NCBI RefSeq assembly: GCF_036226445.1
Contig: NZ_CP108474.1
Span: forward strand, 6,014,001 to 6,078,000
DNA length: 64,000 nucleotides
Direction: 5' to 3'
Source of the DNA: Streptomyces sp. NBC_01255
GTDB taxonomy: Bacteria > Actinomycetota > Actinomycetes > Streptomycetales > Streptomycetaceae
Positions 34,095-43,375 of the stretch are shown here, one piece after another (position 1 is the stretch's first letter; the number at the start of each line of letters is the position of its first letter). A program made the position numbers and the translations under genes. Below the pieces are notes generated by a model that had not been told where the DNA came from, did no database searches, and was given only the letters and a program-made list of their open reading frames with translations.

Positions 34095-34111
34095 TTGTTG
34101 GTCTTCGACAA
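34095..34111. promoter_or_regulatory. Inverted repeat in the fasR-fabD gap
   Basis: TTGT-N9-ACAA (34095-34111) lies 63 nt before fabD. On the minus strand TAGACT (34118-34113) resembles a -10 box upstream of it. In S. coelicolor FasR activates the fabDHPF promoter, so this gap is where its site and the promoter should lie; the repeat is only a candidate. Confidence 0.35.
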
Positions 34112-34115
34112 AAGT

Positions 34116-35297
34116 CTAGGACTGGGTATCCCCGTCGGCCAAGCGCCCCAGAATGAGTGCGATCCGCAGCGTGAACGCCGAGCGGACATCAGAGGGTGAC
34201 CAGCCGGTGACGTCGGTCACACGTCGAAGCCGGTAGCGCACGGTGTTGGGGTGCACGAACAACATCCGCGCCGCGCCTTCGAGGCTGCTCGCCTGCTCCA
34301 GGTAGACGCTCAGCGTCTCCAGGAGCGCCGAGCCCGCCTCCTCCAGCGGTCTGTAGATCTCCTCCACCAGCTGGTCGCGGGCCGAAGGGTCGGAGGCGAT
34401 GGCGCGCTCCGGGAGGAGATCGTCCGCCAGGACCGGCCGGGGCGCGTCCTGCCAGGCGGTGCAGGCCTTGAGACCGGCCGCCGCGGCCTGCGCGGAGCGG
34501 GTCGCCGCCAGCAGGTCGGGGACGACGGGACCGGCCACGACCGGCCCCTGCGCGTACGGGCCGATCAGCGACTTCGCCACGGCGAGCGGATTGTCGTTGC
34601 CGCCGGCGATGACGACGAGCCGGTCGCCGAGGACACCGGTGAGGACCTGGAGCTTGGCGTGCCGGGCGGCCCGCCGGATCGCCTCCACGGTCAGCTCGCT
34701 GTCCCCGTCGGGGGCGGTGCCGAGGATCACGCAGACATGGTCCGGCGAGTTCCAGCCGAGGGCGGCGGCCCGGGAGACGGCACCCTCGTCGGCCTCGCCG
34801 GAGAGCACCGCGTTCACCACGAGCGACTCCAGGCGCGCGTCCCACGCGCCCCGGGCCTCGGCGGCCTGCGCGTACACCTGGGCGGTGGCGAAGGCGATCT
34901 CCCGGGCGTAGACGAGCAGCGCCTCGCGGAGCACGGACTCGTCGCCGGGGGCGGCGACCTCCTCGATCGCCGACTCCATGACCTCGATCGTGGTGCGGAC
35001 CATCTCCACGGTCTGGCGCAGGGTGATGGCCCGGGTCAGCTCGCGGGGCGCCGTACCGAAGACGTCCGTCGAGATCGCCTGCGGCGTCTCGGGGTGCCGG
35101 AACCACTCGGTGAACGCGGCGATACCGGCCTGGGCGACCAGACCGATCCACGAACGGTTCTCCGGCGGCATCGCCCGGTACCACGGCAGCGTCTCGTCCA
35201 TGCGGGCGATGGCGCCGGCGGCGAGCCTCCCGGAGGACTGTTCGAGGCGCTTCAGGGTCGCGGCGTGCGGATGAGCGGCGTTCGTGGGTTCTGGCAC
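34116..35297 (-). CDS. fasR: FasR, PucR-family activator of fatty acid synthesis
   Basis: 393 residues. The C-terminal PucR/CdaR-type HTH (ARMLFVHPNTVRYRLRRVTDVTG) and a GGDEF-like middle region (GWNSPDHVCVILG...LVVIAGG) fit the family. Its position directly upstream of fabD, in the same direction, is that of FasR, which in S. coelicolor activates the fab operon and storage-lipid formation. The GTG at 35297 has no clear Shine-Dalgarno sequence. Response to acyl-CoA levels is known for actinobacterial FasR-type control; a ligand cannot be read here. Confidence 0.9.
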   Translation of the reverse strand: MPEPTNAAHPHAATLKRLEQSSGRLAAGAIARMDETLPWYRAMPPENRSWIGLVAQAGIAAFTEWFRHPETPQAISTDVFGTAPRELTRAITLRQTVEMVRTTIEVMESAIEEVAAPGDESVLREALLVYAREIAFATAQVYAQAAEARGAWDARLESLVVNAVLSGEADEGAVSRAAALGWNSPDHVCVILGTAPDGDSELTVEAIRRAARHAKLQVLTGVLGDRLVVIAGGNDNPLAVAKSLIGPYAQGPVVAGPVVPDLLAATRSAQAAAAGLKACTAWQDAPRPVLADDLLPERAIASDPSARDQLVEEIYRPLEEAGSALLETLSVYLEQASSLEGAARMLFVHPNTVRYRLRRVTDVTGWSPSDVRSAFTLRIALILGRLADGDTQS

Positions 35298-35402
35298 GGG
35301 GACAAGACTGCCTTATCAGGGCGCCGACATGCGGGGGCGGGGCGGATTCGTCCCCCGGCCCGGCCGCCGGGACACCCCCGGGGCCGCACTACCGTGAGTC
35401 CC

Positions 35403-36077
35403 GTGACACGCATCCAGCGGGCAGACGAGCGGTACCCCGGGGGCGACCCGGCGGCGGGGATCGAGACCCGGCACGCCCTCTCCTTCGGGCCGCACTACGA
35501 CCCCGACAACCTCCGCTTCGGCGCGCTCCTCGCCTGCAACGAGGAGCGGCTCGCGCCCGGCGCGGGCTTCGACGAGCATCCGCACAGCCACACCGAGATC
35601 GTCACCTGGGTCGTCGAGGGCGAGCTCACCCACCACGACACGGCCGGTCACACCACGGTCGTCCGCCCCGGCGACCTCCAGCGGCTCGGCTCCGCCGGGG
35701 GCGTCCGGCACGTCGAGCGCAACGACGCCGACGTCCCCCTCGTCTTCGTCCAGATGTGGTTCGCGCCGCTGGTGCCGGGCGGGGAGCCCACGTACGAGGT
35801 GGTGCGCGCGCTCGACGGGGCGTACGACCTGCCGGGGGCGGACGCGCGGCTGCACGTCCTGCGTACGGCGGCGGGCGAGCACACCGCCGTACCGGCCGCC
35901 GACTTCGCGTACGTCCATGTCGTACGCGGCACGGTCCGGCTCGACGGCGACGGCGTCGAGCTCGGCCCCGGCGACGCCGCCCGCATCACCGGTGGCGAAG
36001 CGCACACCCTCGTCGCGACGACCGATGCGGAGGCCCTGATCTGGGAGATGCGGGACTGGCGCAAGGCCCTGGGCTGA
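35403..36077 (+). CDS. Pirin family protein (bicupin)
   Basis: 224 residues. The metal-binding cupin motif EHPHSHTEIVTWVVEGELTHHDTAG shows the His residues expected in pirins, followed by GDLQRLGSAGGVRHVE and a second cupin. Pirins include quercetinase-like and transcription-cofactor members; the function here is open. GTG 35403 is preferred because the sequence TACCGT sits 7 nt upstream (leaderless pattern); GTG 35394 is in frame. Confidence 0.87.
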   Translation: MTRIQRADERYPGGDPAAGIETRHALSFGPHYDPDNLRFGALLACNEERLAPGAGFDEHPHSHTEIVTWVVEGELTHHDTAGHTTVVRPGDLQRLGSAGGVRHVERNDADVPLVFVQMWFAPLVPGGEPTYEVVRALDGAYDLPGADARLHVLRTAAGEHTAVPAADFAYVHVVRGTVRLDGDGVELGPGDAARITGGEAHTLVATTDAEALIWEMRDWRKALG

Positions 36078-36081
36078 CCCT

Positions 36082-37308
36082 TCAGGCGAGCGCGCTCTTC
36101 GCCTTCCACTGCGCCCAGCTCAGGTTCCACGCCCCGTAGCCGTTGCCCTCCGCGACCGTGCCCTTCGTGTCGCGGCCGGTGATCTCGAAGGGGTCGCCGA
36201 CGTTCACCTGGGCGTAGAACGACGCGGCGTTCCCGTCGCTCATGCCGATGCAGCCGGAACTCTTGTTGGCCTTGCCGAAGTACGCCGCGTTCCACGGGGC
36301 CGCGTGCGCGTACATGCCCGACCAGGTCAGCCGCATCGAGTGGTCGACCATCTTGTCGTAGGCGTCGCCGAGGCCCACCGTCTCCGAGTTCATGTTGATG
36401 GTCCCCTCCTTCGCCATCAGGACGGCCGTGCCCCGCCAGGACCGCTTGTCGCCGCCCGGGGTGCCGCCGGAGACCGGGATCGTGCGCACCGCGCGCCCGT
36501 CCCGCTCCAGGGTCAGCTTCTGCCGGTCCAGGTCGACCTTGACGACCTGCGCGGCGCCGACGGTGAAGCCGGTCTTGTAGTCCCGTACGAACCAGCCGCC
36601 GCCCGAGTCGGTGCCGTCGAGGTCCGCTTCCAGGGTGACCTTCGTGCCCGGCTTCCAGTACTCCCGGGGCCGCCAGTCCGCCCTGTCACGGCCCGAGTAG
36701 TCCTTCACCCAGCCCCAGGAGCCCTCGGTGGCGTTCGACGTGGTGACCTTCAGCTGCCGCTCCACGTCCGCCTTCCGCGTCACCGGCAGGTCGAAGACGA
36801 TCGACAGGGGATGCCCGACGCCCACCGTCGTGTTCTTGCCGGGCGCCAGGGTCAGCTTGTTGACCTCCTTCGGCTCCGGCGTCGCGAAGGAGGACCGGGT
36901 GGTGGCCTCCTTGCCGTCGGCGGTAAGGGACGTCACCTCCACCGTGTACGAGGTGCCCGGCACCGCCTTGCGGTCCGACGTCCAGCTCGTCCCGCCCGCC
37001 CCCGTACGCCCTGTGAGGACCCCGCCCTCCGCGTCGGCGACCTTCACCGTCGCGAGCGTGCCGCCCGAGGCGGTCACCGAGACCGGCCGGCCGGCCGCCG
37101 GATCCACGACCGTCACCTTCGCCGGGGACGCCGCCGATGCCGGGGCCCCCGTCTTCGACGGGCCGGGGCCGCTCGCCGCCTGGGCGGAGCAGGCGGTGAG
37201 CGAGACGCCCAGCGCCACGGCCGCGAGCACGGAACGGGACGGGCGGGACGGGCGGGACGGGCGAGGCGGCGAGGTGCGCATCGGCGAGGACGTGCGTATC
37301 GGCAGCAC
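36082..37308 (-). CDS. L,D-transpeptidase lipoprotein (YkuD domain with Ig-like domains)
   Basis: 408 residues. Lipobox LTAC in AAVALGVSLTACSAQ, an Ala/Pro linker, Ig-like domains, and a C-terminal YkuD domain. The active-site loop reads NKSSGCIGMSDGNAASFY, with the nucleophile Cys after SG; the usual His of S/HHGC is Ser here. It forms 3-3 crosslinks in peptidoglycan from the outer face of the membrane. The start is GTG 37308 because GGAGG lies 6 nt upstream; ATG 37281 lacks one. It faces the envelope genes femX and murJ. Confidence 0.88.
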   Translation of the reverse strand: MLPIRTSSPMRTSPPRPSRPSRPSRSVLAAVALGVSLTACSAQAASGPGPSKTGAPASAASPAKVTVVDPAAGRPVSVTASGGTLATVKVADAEGGVLTGRTGAGGTSWTSDRKAVPGTSYTVEVTSLTADGKEATTRSSFATPEPKEVNKLTLAPGKNTTVGVGHPLSIVFDLPVTRKADVERQLKVTTSNATEGSWGWVKDYSGRDRADWRPREYWKPGTKVTLEADLDGTDSGGGWFVRDYKTGFTVGAAQVVKVDLDRQKLTLERDGRAVRTIPVSGGTPGGDKRSWRGTAVLMAKEGTINMNSETVGLGDAYDKMVDHSMRLTWSGMYAHAAPWNAAYFGKANKSSGCIGMSDGNAASFYAQVNVGDPFEITGRDTKGTVAEGNGYGAWNLSWAQWKAKSALA

Positions 37309-37513
37309 GGAAGACCTCCGCGTGAGGGAAGAAGGTGGGATGTTCCGGACTGTAGGCCGCCCGGCCGTCCCGCGGGCCGCCGGAGGCCCGTATGACAAGG
37401 CCTGCGGCGGAACGGTCACCGTCCGGTCACAATGACCGTGCGCTTCCGTCGAATTCGGCTGTGAGCCTGCTGTGCGCCCCACCACCGAGGGGCGGAACCA
37501 GGAGGCTCCCGTT

Positions 37514-38704
37514 GTGTCAGCGCTGCTCGTGACGGCCGCACCCACCGACCGCCGCGCCCCCGCGGGCCCGGTCAGGCTCGGCCCAGTGACCCCCGAGACG
37601 TACCGCGCGTTCCTCGCCTCCCGCGCCACCGGCGCGGACGGACCCAGCTTCCTCCAACTCCCCTCCTGGGCCCAGGTGAAGGACGGATGGGGCCACCAAC
37701 TCGTCGGCTGGGGACCGGAGTCCGGCGAGCTCACCGGCGTCGCCCTCGTCCTGCTCCGCCAGTTCCCCGGCACCCGCAAGTACTTCGCCTACCTCCCCGA
37801 GGGGCCCGTCGCCGACTGGTCCGACCCCGACATGGACGGCTGGCTCGCCCCGCTCCTCGCGCACCTCCGCTCCTCCGGCGTCTTCGCCGTCCGCATGGGC
37901 CCCGGGCCCGCCTACCGCCGCTGGAGCGCCGCCACCGCCAAGGCCGCCACCGGCCCCGGCCGCCGCCTCGCCGACGTCCTCGCCGACGAGGTCGACCCGC
38001 TCGGCACCGTCGTCGCCGAACGCCTCCGCGCCCGCGGCTGGCGCAAGTGCGGCGGCGACTCCGAGAACGGCGCCGACGCCCAGCCCCGGCACGTCTTCCA
38101 GGTCCCGCTCGCCGGCCGCTCCACCGACGACCTCTGGTCGGGCCTCAACCAGGAATGGCGGCGCAACGTCCGCAAGGCCGGCAAGTCCGGCGTGGAGATC
38201 ACCATCGGCTCCGCCGCCGACCTGCCCGAGTTCTACCGGCTGCTCCGCATCACCGAGGAGCGCGACGGCTTCCGGCTCGGCCGCTCCCTCGCCTACTACG
38301 AGCGCCAGTACGCCGTCCTCAACGCCGAACAGCCCGGCCGCATGCGGCTCTACCTCGCCCGCCACGAGGGCGAGATACTCGCGGCCCACACCATGCTCAC
38401 CGTCGGCGCCCGCGTCTGGTACCAGACCGGCGCCTCCGCCGACCACCGCCGCGAGGTCCGCCCCTCCAACGCCCTCCAGTGGCGCATGATGCTCGACGCC
38501 CACGCCCTCGGCGCCGCCGTCTACGATCTTCGCGGGGTACCCTCCACCCTCGATCCGGGCGACCGCGCCCACGGGCTCCTGCGCTGGAAGCTCGGCACGG
38601 GCGGACAGGTCGTCGAAACGCTGGGGGAGTGGGAGATTCCGATGCACGGCACGACCAACCAGGCGCTGTTCCGCGCCTTCCAGGCATATCTGGCCCGCCG
38701 GTGA
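37514..38704 (+). CDS. FemX/FemAB-like lipid II aminoacyltransferase
   Basis: 396 residues. Two GNAT-like halves; FLQLPSWAQVKDGWGHQLVGW and LNQEWRRNVRKAGKSGVEITIG are characteristic of FemABX enzymes that add an amino acid to lipid II, forming the peptidoglycan bridge (Gly in Streptomyces). GTG 37514 has AGGAGG at 8-nt spacing. The stop overlaps the GTG of murJ by 4 nt, so bridge formation and lipid II flipping are coupled here. Confidence 0.87.
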   Translation: MSALLVTAAPTDRRAPAGPVRLGPVTPETYRAFLASRATGADGPSFLQLPSWAQVKDGWGHQLVGWGPESGELTGVALVLLRQFPGTRKYFAYLPEGPVADWSDPDMDGWLAPLLAHLRSSGVFAVRMGPGPAYRRWSAATAKAATGPGRRLADVLADEVDPLGTVVAERLRARGWRKCGGDSENGADAQPRHVFQVPLAGRSTDDLWSGLNQEWRRNVRKAGKSGVEITIGSAADLPEFYRLLRITEERDGFRLGRSLAYYERQYAVLNAEQPGRMRLYLARHEGEILAAHTMLTVGARVWYQTGASADHRREVRPSNALQWRMMLDAHALGAAVYDLRGVPSTLDPGDRAHGLLRWKLGTGGQVVETLGEWEIPMHGTTNQALFRAFQAYLARR

Positions 38705-40377
38705 CGAGCCCCGCCGCCACGCTCACCGCAGAGCGCCCGAAGACGAAGGCCCCCTCCACGCTCCGCAGCGGCGCGCTCATGGCGGCCGGCTCGCTCGTCT
38801 CCCGCGTCACCGGCTTCGTCCGGGCCTCCTTCGTCGCCGCCGCGCTCGGCGCGGGCTTCGTCGCCGACGGCTACGCGATGGGCAACTCCCTCCCCACCAT
38901 CGTCTACATGCTGCTCCTCGGCGGCGCCCTCAACGCCGTCTTCGTCCCCGAACTGGTCAAGGCCGCAAAGGAGCACGAGGACGGCGGAGTCGCCTACACC
39001 GACCGGCTCCTGACCCTCTGCGCGCTCGCCCTCACCGTCCTCACGGCGGCCGCCGTGTTCGCGGCGCCGCTGATCGTCGACCTGTACACCGACTACACCG
39101 GTGCGCAGCGGGAGATGACGGTCGCCTTCGCCCAGGCCTGCCTCCCGCAGATCCTCTTCCTCGGCCTCTTCACCCTCCTCGGTCAGGTCCTCAACGCCCG
39201 CGGCCGGTTCGGCGCCATGATGTGGACCCCGGTCCTCAACAACGTGGTCCTCGTCGCCGTCTTCGGCCTCTTCCTCGTCGTCAGCGACGGCGGGGAGCTC
39301 ACCTCCGGCGAGACCGCCCTCCTCGGCTGGGGCACCACCGCCGGCATCGCCGTCCAGGCCCTCGCCCTCGTGCCCTCGCTGCGCGCCGCCGGCTTCCGCT
39401 GGCGCCCCCGCCTCGACTTCCGCGGCAGCGGCCTCGCCGCGCCGCTGCGCGCCGCCGGCTGGCTCGTGCTGCTGGTCCTCACCAACCAGGGCGCGTACTG
39501 GGTGACCACCTGGGTCGCCACCTCCGCCGGGTCCGACACCTCGGGCGGCGGCGGCCTCGCCGCGTACAACAACGCCTATCTGCTCTGGACCGTCCCGCAC
39601 GGCATCATCACCGTCTCCCTCGTCACCGCGCTGCTGCCCCGGATGAGCGGCGCCGCCGCCGACGGCGACCTCGCGGGCGTCCGCCGGGACATCGCGTACG
39701 CGCAGCGGACCAGCGCGGCGGCGGTCGTCCCGGCGGCCTGCGCGCTCCTCGCCCTCGCCGTCCCGCTGATGACCGTGGTCTTCCGGTACGGGGCGACCGA
39801 CGGCGACGACATCCGCGCGATGTCCTGGATCCTGATGGCCTTCGCGCCCGGCCTCGTCGCCCTCTCCGGCCAGTACGTGTGCACCCGCGCCTTCTACGCC
39901 CTGCGCGACACCCGGACGCCGTTCCTCCTCAATCTGGTGATCGCCGGCCTCAACGCCGGGCTCTCCCTCGCCGCGTACCACTACCTCCCGACGCACTGGG
40001 CCGTCGTGGGCATCGCCGCGGGCTACTCGCTCGCCCTGTGGGCCGGCTGGGCCCTCACCGCGTACGTCCTCGGGCGCCGGCTGCGGGGCACCGTGGGCCA
40101 GGCAGCCCCCGGGGAGAGCGGCGGCGCGGGCTCCGCGCTCGCGCGGCTCCTCGTCGCCGCCGTGCCCGCCGCCGGATACGGCCTGTTCGTCGCCGATCTG
40201 ACCGGCCTGACCGGCTTGACCGGCGCGGCCGGTGCCGTCGTCGCGGGGCTCGCGGGCGGCCTCGCCGTCCTCACCGTCTTCGCCCTGCTCGCCCGCCCCC
40301 TCCGCCTCGTCGAGGTGCAGGCCCTCCTCACGACCGGCACCACCCGCGTCCGCGCCCTCGCGCGCAGGGCCGCCTGA
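38701..40377 (+). CDS. murJ: Lipid II flippase MurJ (MviN family)
   Basis: 558 residues with about 14 membrane segments. The N-terminal RVTGFVRASFVAAALGAGFVADGYAMGNSLP, the central TNQGAYWVTTWVA and PRMSGAAADGDL match MurJ. It moves lipid II across the membrane. It is one of possibly several MurJ paralogues in the genome. The start overlaps femX. The C-terminal hydrophobic tail (GLTGLTGAAGAVVAGLAGGLAV) is low complexity. Confidence 0.9.
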   Translation: MTSPAATLTAERPKTKAPSTLRSGALMAAGSLVSRVTGFVRASFVAAALGAGFVADGYAMGNSLPTIVYMLLLGGALNAVFVPELVKAAKEHEDGGVAYTDRLLTLCALALTVLTAAAVFAAPLIVDLYTDYTGAQREMTVAFAQACLPQILFLGLFTLLGQVLNARGRFGAMMWTPVLNNVVLVAVFGLFLVVSDGGELTSGETALLGWGTTAGIAVQALALVPSLRAAGFRWRPRLDFRGSGLAAPLRAAGWLVLLVLTNQGAYWVTTWVATSAGSDTSGGGGLAAYNNAYLLWTVPHGIITVSLVTALLPRMSGAAADGDLAGVRRDIAYAQRTSAAAVVPAACALLALAVPLMTVVFRYGATDGDDIRAMSWILMAFAPGLVALSGQYVCTRAFYALRDTRTPFLLNLVIAGLNAGLSLAAYHYLPTHWAVVGIAAGYSLALWAGWALTAYVLGRRLRGTVGQAAPGESGGAGSALARLLVAAVPAAGYGLFVADLTGLTGLTGAAGAVVAGLAGGLAVLTVFALLARPLRLVEVQALLTTGTTRVRALARRAA

Positions 40378-40418
40378 CCTCACCGCCCCCTCCCACGGGA
40401 GGGCCCGAACGATCCTGG

Positions 40419-40424
40419 GATACT
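40419..40424 (+). promoter_or_regulatory. -10 box of a probable leaderless promoter
   Basis: GATACT ends 6 nt before the ATG at 40431, placing +1 at the start codon. No clear -35 box. Confidence 0.35.
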
Positions 40425-40430
40425 CCACAG

Positions 40431-41114
40431 ATGCCCCGCGTGCTCCTCATAGAAGACGACCCCTCCGTCCGCGAGGGCGTCGAGCTCGGGCTGCGCCGCC
40501 GCGGGCACGAGGTGCGGACCGCGGCCACCGGGGAGGCGGGGCTCGCCGCCCTCGGGGAGTTCCGGCCGGACCTGCTCCTCCTCGACCTGATGCTCCCCGG
40601 CATGAACGGCGTCCAGGTCTGCCACCGGGTCCGGGAGAGCAGCCAGCTGCCGATCATCATGCTCACCGCCCGCGGCGACGACTTCGACGTCGTCATCGGC
40701 CTGGAGGCCGGCGCCGACGACTACATCGTCAAGCCCGCCCGTACCGAGGTCATCGAGGCGCGGATACGGGCCGTGCTGCGGCGGATCGAGGAGCCCGGCG
40801 CGGGCCGCCCGGGTGTCGAGTTCCACGGGCAGCTCGCCGTCGACCGGGCCGGGCTCACCGTCGCCAAGGCGGGGGAGCGGCTCGCCCTCGCCCCCTCCGA
40901 GCTGAAGCTGCTGCTCCACCTCACGGCCGCCCCCGAGCAGGTCTTCAGCCGGCAGCAGCTCCTCGAACACGTCTGGGAGCACAGCTACCACGGCGACGCC
41001 CGCCTGGTGGACGCCTGCGTCCGGCGCCTGCGCAACAAGATCGAGGACACCCCGGGCGAACCCCGCTACATCCAGACCCTGCGCGGCTTCGGCTACCGCT
41101 TCGGGCCCCTGTGA
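40431..41114 (+). CDS. OmpR-family response regulator
   Basis: 227 residues. Receiver domain with acidic pocket EDD and phospho-acceptor Asp52 (LLLLDLMLPG), the conserved Lys (YIVKPA), and a C-terminal winged helix (LVDACVRRLRNKIEDTPGEPRYIQTLRGFGYRF). Its stop overlaps the GTG of the sensor kinase, and a lipoprotein follows, as in CseABC-like envelope-stress systems, though the order differs. Targets are unknown. Confidence 0.92.
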   Translation: MPRVLLIEDDPSVREGVELGLRRRGHEVRTAATGEAGLAALGEFRPDLLLLDLMLPGMNGVQVCHRVRESSQLPIIMLTARGDDFDVVIGLEAGADDYIVKPARTEVIEARIRAVLRRIEEPGAGRPGVEFHGQLAVDRAGLTVAKAGERLALAPSELKLLLHLTAAPEQVFSRQQLLEHVWEHSYHGDARLVDACVRRLRNKIEDTPGEPRYIQTLRGFGYRFGPL

Positions 41115-42697
41115 AGACGCGCCCGAAGTCCCGTGTGAAGTCCCGTGCGGAGACCCCTGTTGCAGGCCCGGAGCAAGAGGCGGCCCGGCACCGGCCGGCC
41201 GCCGGCCCCGGACCGGAACCCGAGCCGGCCCCCCGCCGCCGACGGCGGGCCCGCGGCCCCCGCCCGCGCCCCTTCGGCCTGCGCACCCGGCTCGTCCTCG
41301 CGTTCCTGCTCGTCGCCGCCGTCGGCTGCGGCACCACCGCCGCCCTCACCTACCGGGCCGCCCGCAACGCCATCCTGGAACAGACCCAGAACACCGCCGT
41401 CTCCGCCTTCCGCGAGCAGGTCGAGGCACTCAACATCACGCTGCCCCTCGAAGGCGAGACCCTGCGGTCTCACGCCCTCCAGATCGCCGGCCAGGGCAAG
41501 CCCCGCCCCTGGCGCGTCTACGCCGAGTACGGCACCCTCCGCATCTCCTCCACCGACCGCCCCACCTCCTCCGTCATCACCCCCGAGCTGCGGGCGCGCG
41601 CCAAGGCGTCCGAAGCCGCCCCGCACGGCACCTTCCAGCGCGTCGTCAAGAACGGCACCCCGTACCTGACCATGGCCGTCCCGGCCGCCTTCTACGCCTT
41701 CACGGCCGAGGACACACCTCAGCCCACCGGCCTCGTCTACTACGCCGTCCTGGAACTCGACGAGGAGGAGGCCAACGTCGAGGCCATGGTCAGCGCCGCC
41801 CGCGACGGCGCTCTGCCCGCCCTCGCCATCGCCCTGATCCCCGCGCTCATCGCGTCGCGCGGCGTCCTCCGCCCCGTACGGGAGCTGCGGATCGCCGCCC
41901 ACAACATGGGACGCGGCCGGCTCGACACCCGGATCCACGCCAAGGGCAGCGACGAACTCTCCGACCTCGCCCGCACGTTCAACGAATCCGCCGCCGAGCT
42001 CGAACGCTCCGTCGCCGAACTCCGCAGCGCCGAGGCCCGCGCCCGCCGCTTCGCCTCCGACGTCTCGCACGAACTGCGCACCCCTCTCGCCGGCATGCTC
42101 GCCGTCACCGAGGTCCTCGACGAGGACGCCGACGCCGGGACGCTCGACAGCGACACCGCCCGCGCCGTCCGGCTGGTCAGCGCCGAGACCGGCCGCCTCG
42201 CCGTCCTCGTGGAGGACCTGATGGAGATCTCCCGCTTCGACGCGCGCGCCGCCGAACTCCACACGGACGAGGTCGACGCCGCCGACTGCGTCCGCAAGAC
42301 GCTCCAGAACCGGCACTGGACCGACCCCGCGTCCGTCGTCCCGCACCTCGCCCCCGGCATCAGGGCCCGCCTCGACCCGCGCCGCTTCGACGTCGTCGTC
42401 GCCAACCTCGTCGGCAACGCCCTGAGGCACGGCGCGGCGCCGGTGACCGTCCGGGTGTACGAGGAGGGGGACCACTTCGTGACGGAGGTCGCCGACCGGG
42501 GTCCCGGCATCCACCCGGACGTCCTGCCGCACGTCTTCGACCGCTTCTACAAGGCGGACCAGGCCCGGACGCGCTCGGCGGGCAGCGGGCTCGGCCTCGC
42601 GATCACCCTGGAGAACGTACACCTGCACGGAGGCACCGTGGAGGCCGCCAACCATCCCGACGGCGGCGCCGTCTTCACCGTGCGGATGCCACTGTGA
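41111..42697 (+). CDS. Sensor histidine kinase (HAMP, HisKA, HATPase_c)
   Basis: 528 residues. A Pro/Arg-rich N-terminal tail, TM1 (LVLAFLLVAAVGCGTTAALTY), an extracytoplasmic sensor region, TM2 (GALPALAIALIPALIASRG), HAMP, HisKA with SHELRTPLAGML, and a complete ATPase domain (VANLVGNALRHG, DRGPGIHP, GSGLGLAI). It is the partner of the overlapping regulator. The downstream lipoprotein may act as accessory sensor component. Confidence 0.92.
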   Translation: MKTRPKSRVKSRAETPVAGPEQEAARHRPAAGPGPEPEPAPRRRRRARGPRPRPFGLRTRLVLAFLLVAAVGCGTTAALTYRAARNAILEQTQNTAVSAFREQVEALNITLPLEGETLRSHALQIAGQGKPRPWRVYAEYGTLRISSTDRPTSSVITPELRARAKASEAAPHGTFQRVVKNGTPYLTMAVPAAFYAFTAEDTPQPTGLVYYAVLELDEEEANVEAMVSAARDGALPALAIALIPALIASRGVLRPVRELRIAAHNMGRGRLDTRIHAKGSDELSDLARTFNESAAELERSVAELRSAEARARRFASDVSHELRTPLAGMLAVTEVLDEDADAGTLDSDTARAVRLVSAETGRLAVLVEDLMEISRFDARAAELHTDEVDAADCVRKTLQNRHWTDPASVVPHLAPGIRARLDPRRFDVVVANLVGNALRHGAAPVTVRVYEEGDHFVTEVADRGPGIHPDVLPHVFDRFYKADQARTRSAGSGLGLAITLENVHLHGGTVEAANHPDGGAVFTVRMPL

Positions 42698-43362
42698 CCC
42701 GCCGGACGGCCACTGTGACCCGCCGCAGGACGGCCGCCGTGACCCGCCGCCGGGCAGCGGCCGCCGCGGCCCTCGCCGGGCTCCTGTCGCTGACCGCGTG
42801 CGGCATCCAGGGGACCGACGTCGTCGAGGCGGGCGGGGCCGCGACCGTCCTGGTCGCGCCGAACCCCGAGTCCCGGATGGTGCTGTACTTCGTCGGCCCG
42901 GACGGGCGTTCCATGCCGGTGGCCCGTGACGTCGGGTTCGGGGGCCCGGAGACCACGTTCGCGGCCGACCACCCGGGAGACGGCCGGGTCCCCTACGAAG
43001 GGTTCGGACCCGGCTACGAAGTCGACAGGGCCGACCTGAGCGGGGCGGGCGTCGCCGGCGACAAGGTGCTCGCAGCGCTGCTCGCCGGACCGAACCCGGC
43101 CGAGGCCGCCGCGGGCCTGACCACCGCCCTGCCGCACGGCGCCGGCGTGCCGCACGTCCAGGTGGAGAAGTCCGGCGGCACGCTGGGCCGCCGACTGCTG
43201 CGCCTGCGGGCCCCGTTCAAGGTCACCGACCTGCCGGCGACGGCCGTCCGCCAGCTGGTGTGCACCGCCGCGTACGCGGAGGACCGGGTCGGCCTGGCGG
43301 AGGTGGCCGTCACCGGCCCCGACGGCGCCCTGCCCCCGACCACCTGCGGCGACACCCTCTAA
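42694..43362 (+). CDS. Lipoprotein coupled to the two-component pair
   Basis: 222 residues. Lipobox LTAC in LAGLLSLTACGIQ. No confident family. Its GTG overlaps the kinase stop. Three in-frame repeats of GTGACCCGCCG (42694, 42715, 42739) give three possible GTG starts. It is probably exported and anchored, and by analogy with CseA could modulate the kinase; this is inference. Confidence 0.8.
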   Translation: MTRRTATVTRRRTAAVTRRRAAAAAALAGLLSLTACGIQGTDVVEAGGAATVLVAPNPESRMVLYFVGPDGRSMPVARDVGFGGPETTFAADHPGDGRVPYEGFGPGYEVDRADLSGAGVAGDKVLAALLAGPNPAEAAAGLTTALPHGAGVPHVQVEKSGGTLGRRLLRLRAPFKVTDLPATAVRQLVCTAAYAEDRVGLAEVAVTGPDGALPPTTCGDTL

Positions 43363-43375
43363 AGGGTCTTGCCGG

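Noticed and set aside
37308..37779. N-terminal extension of the L,D-transpeptidase frame
   Set aside because: The extension runs into the femX gene on the other strand; the GTG at 37308 with GGAGG precedes the lipoprotein signal.
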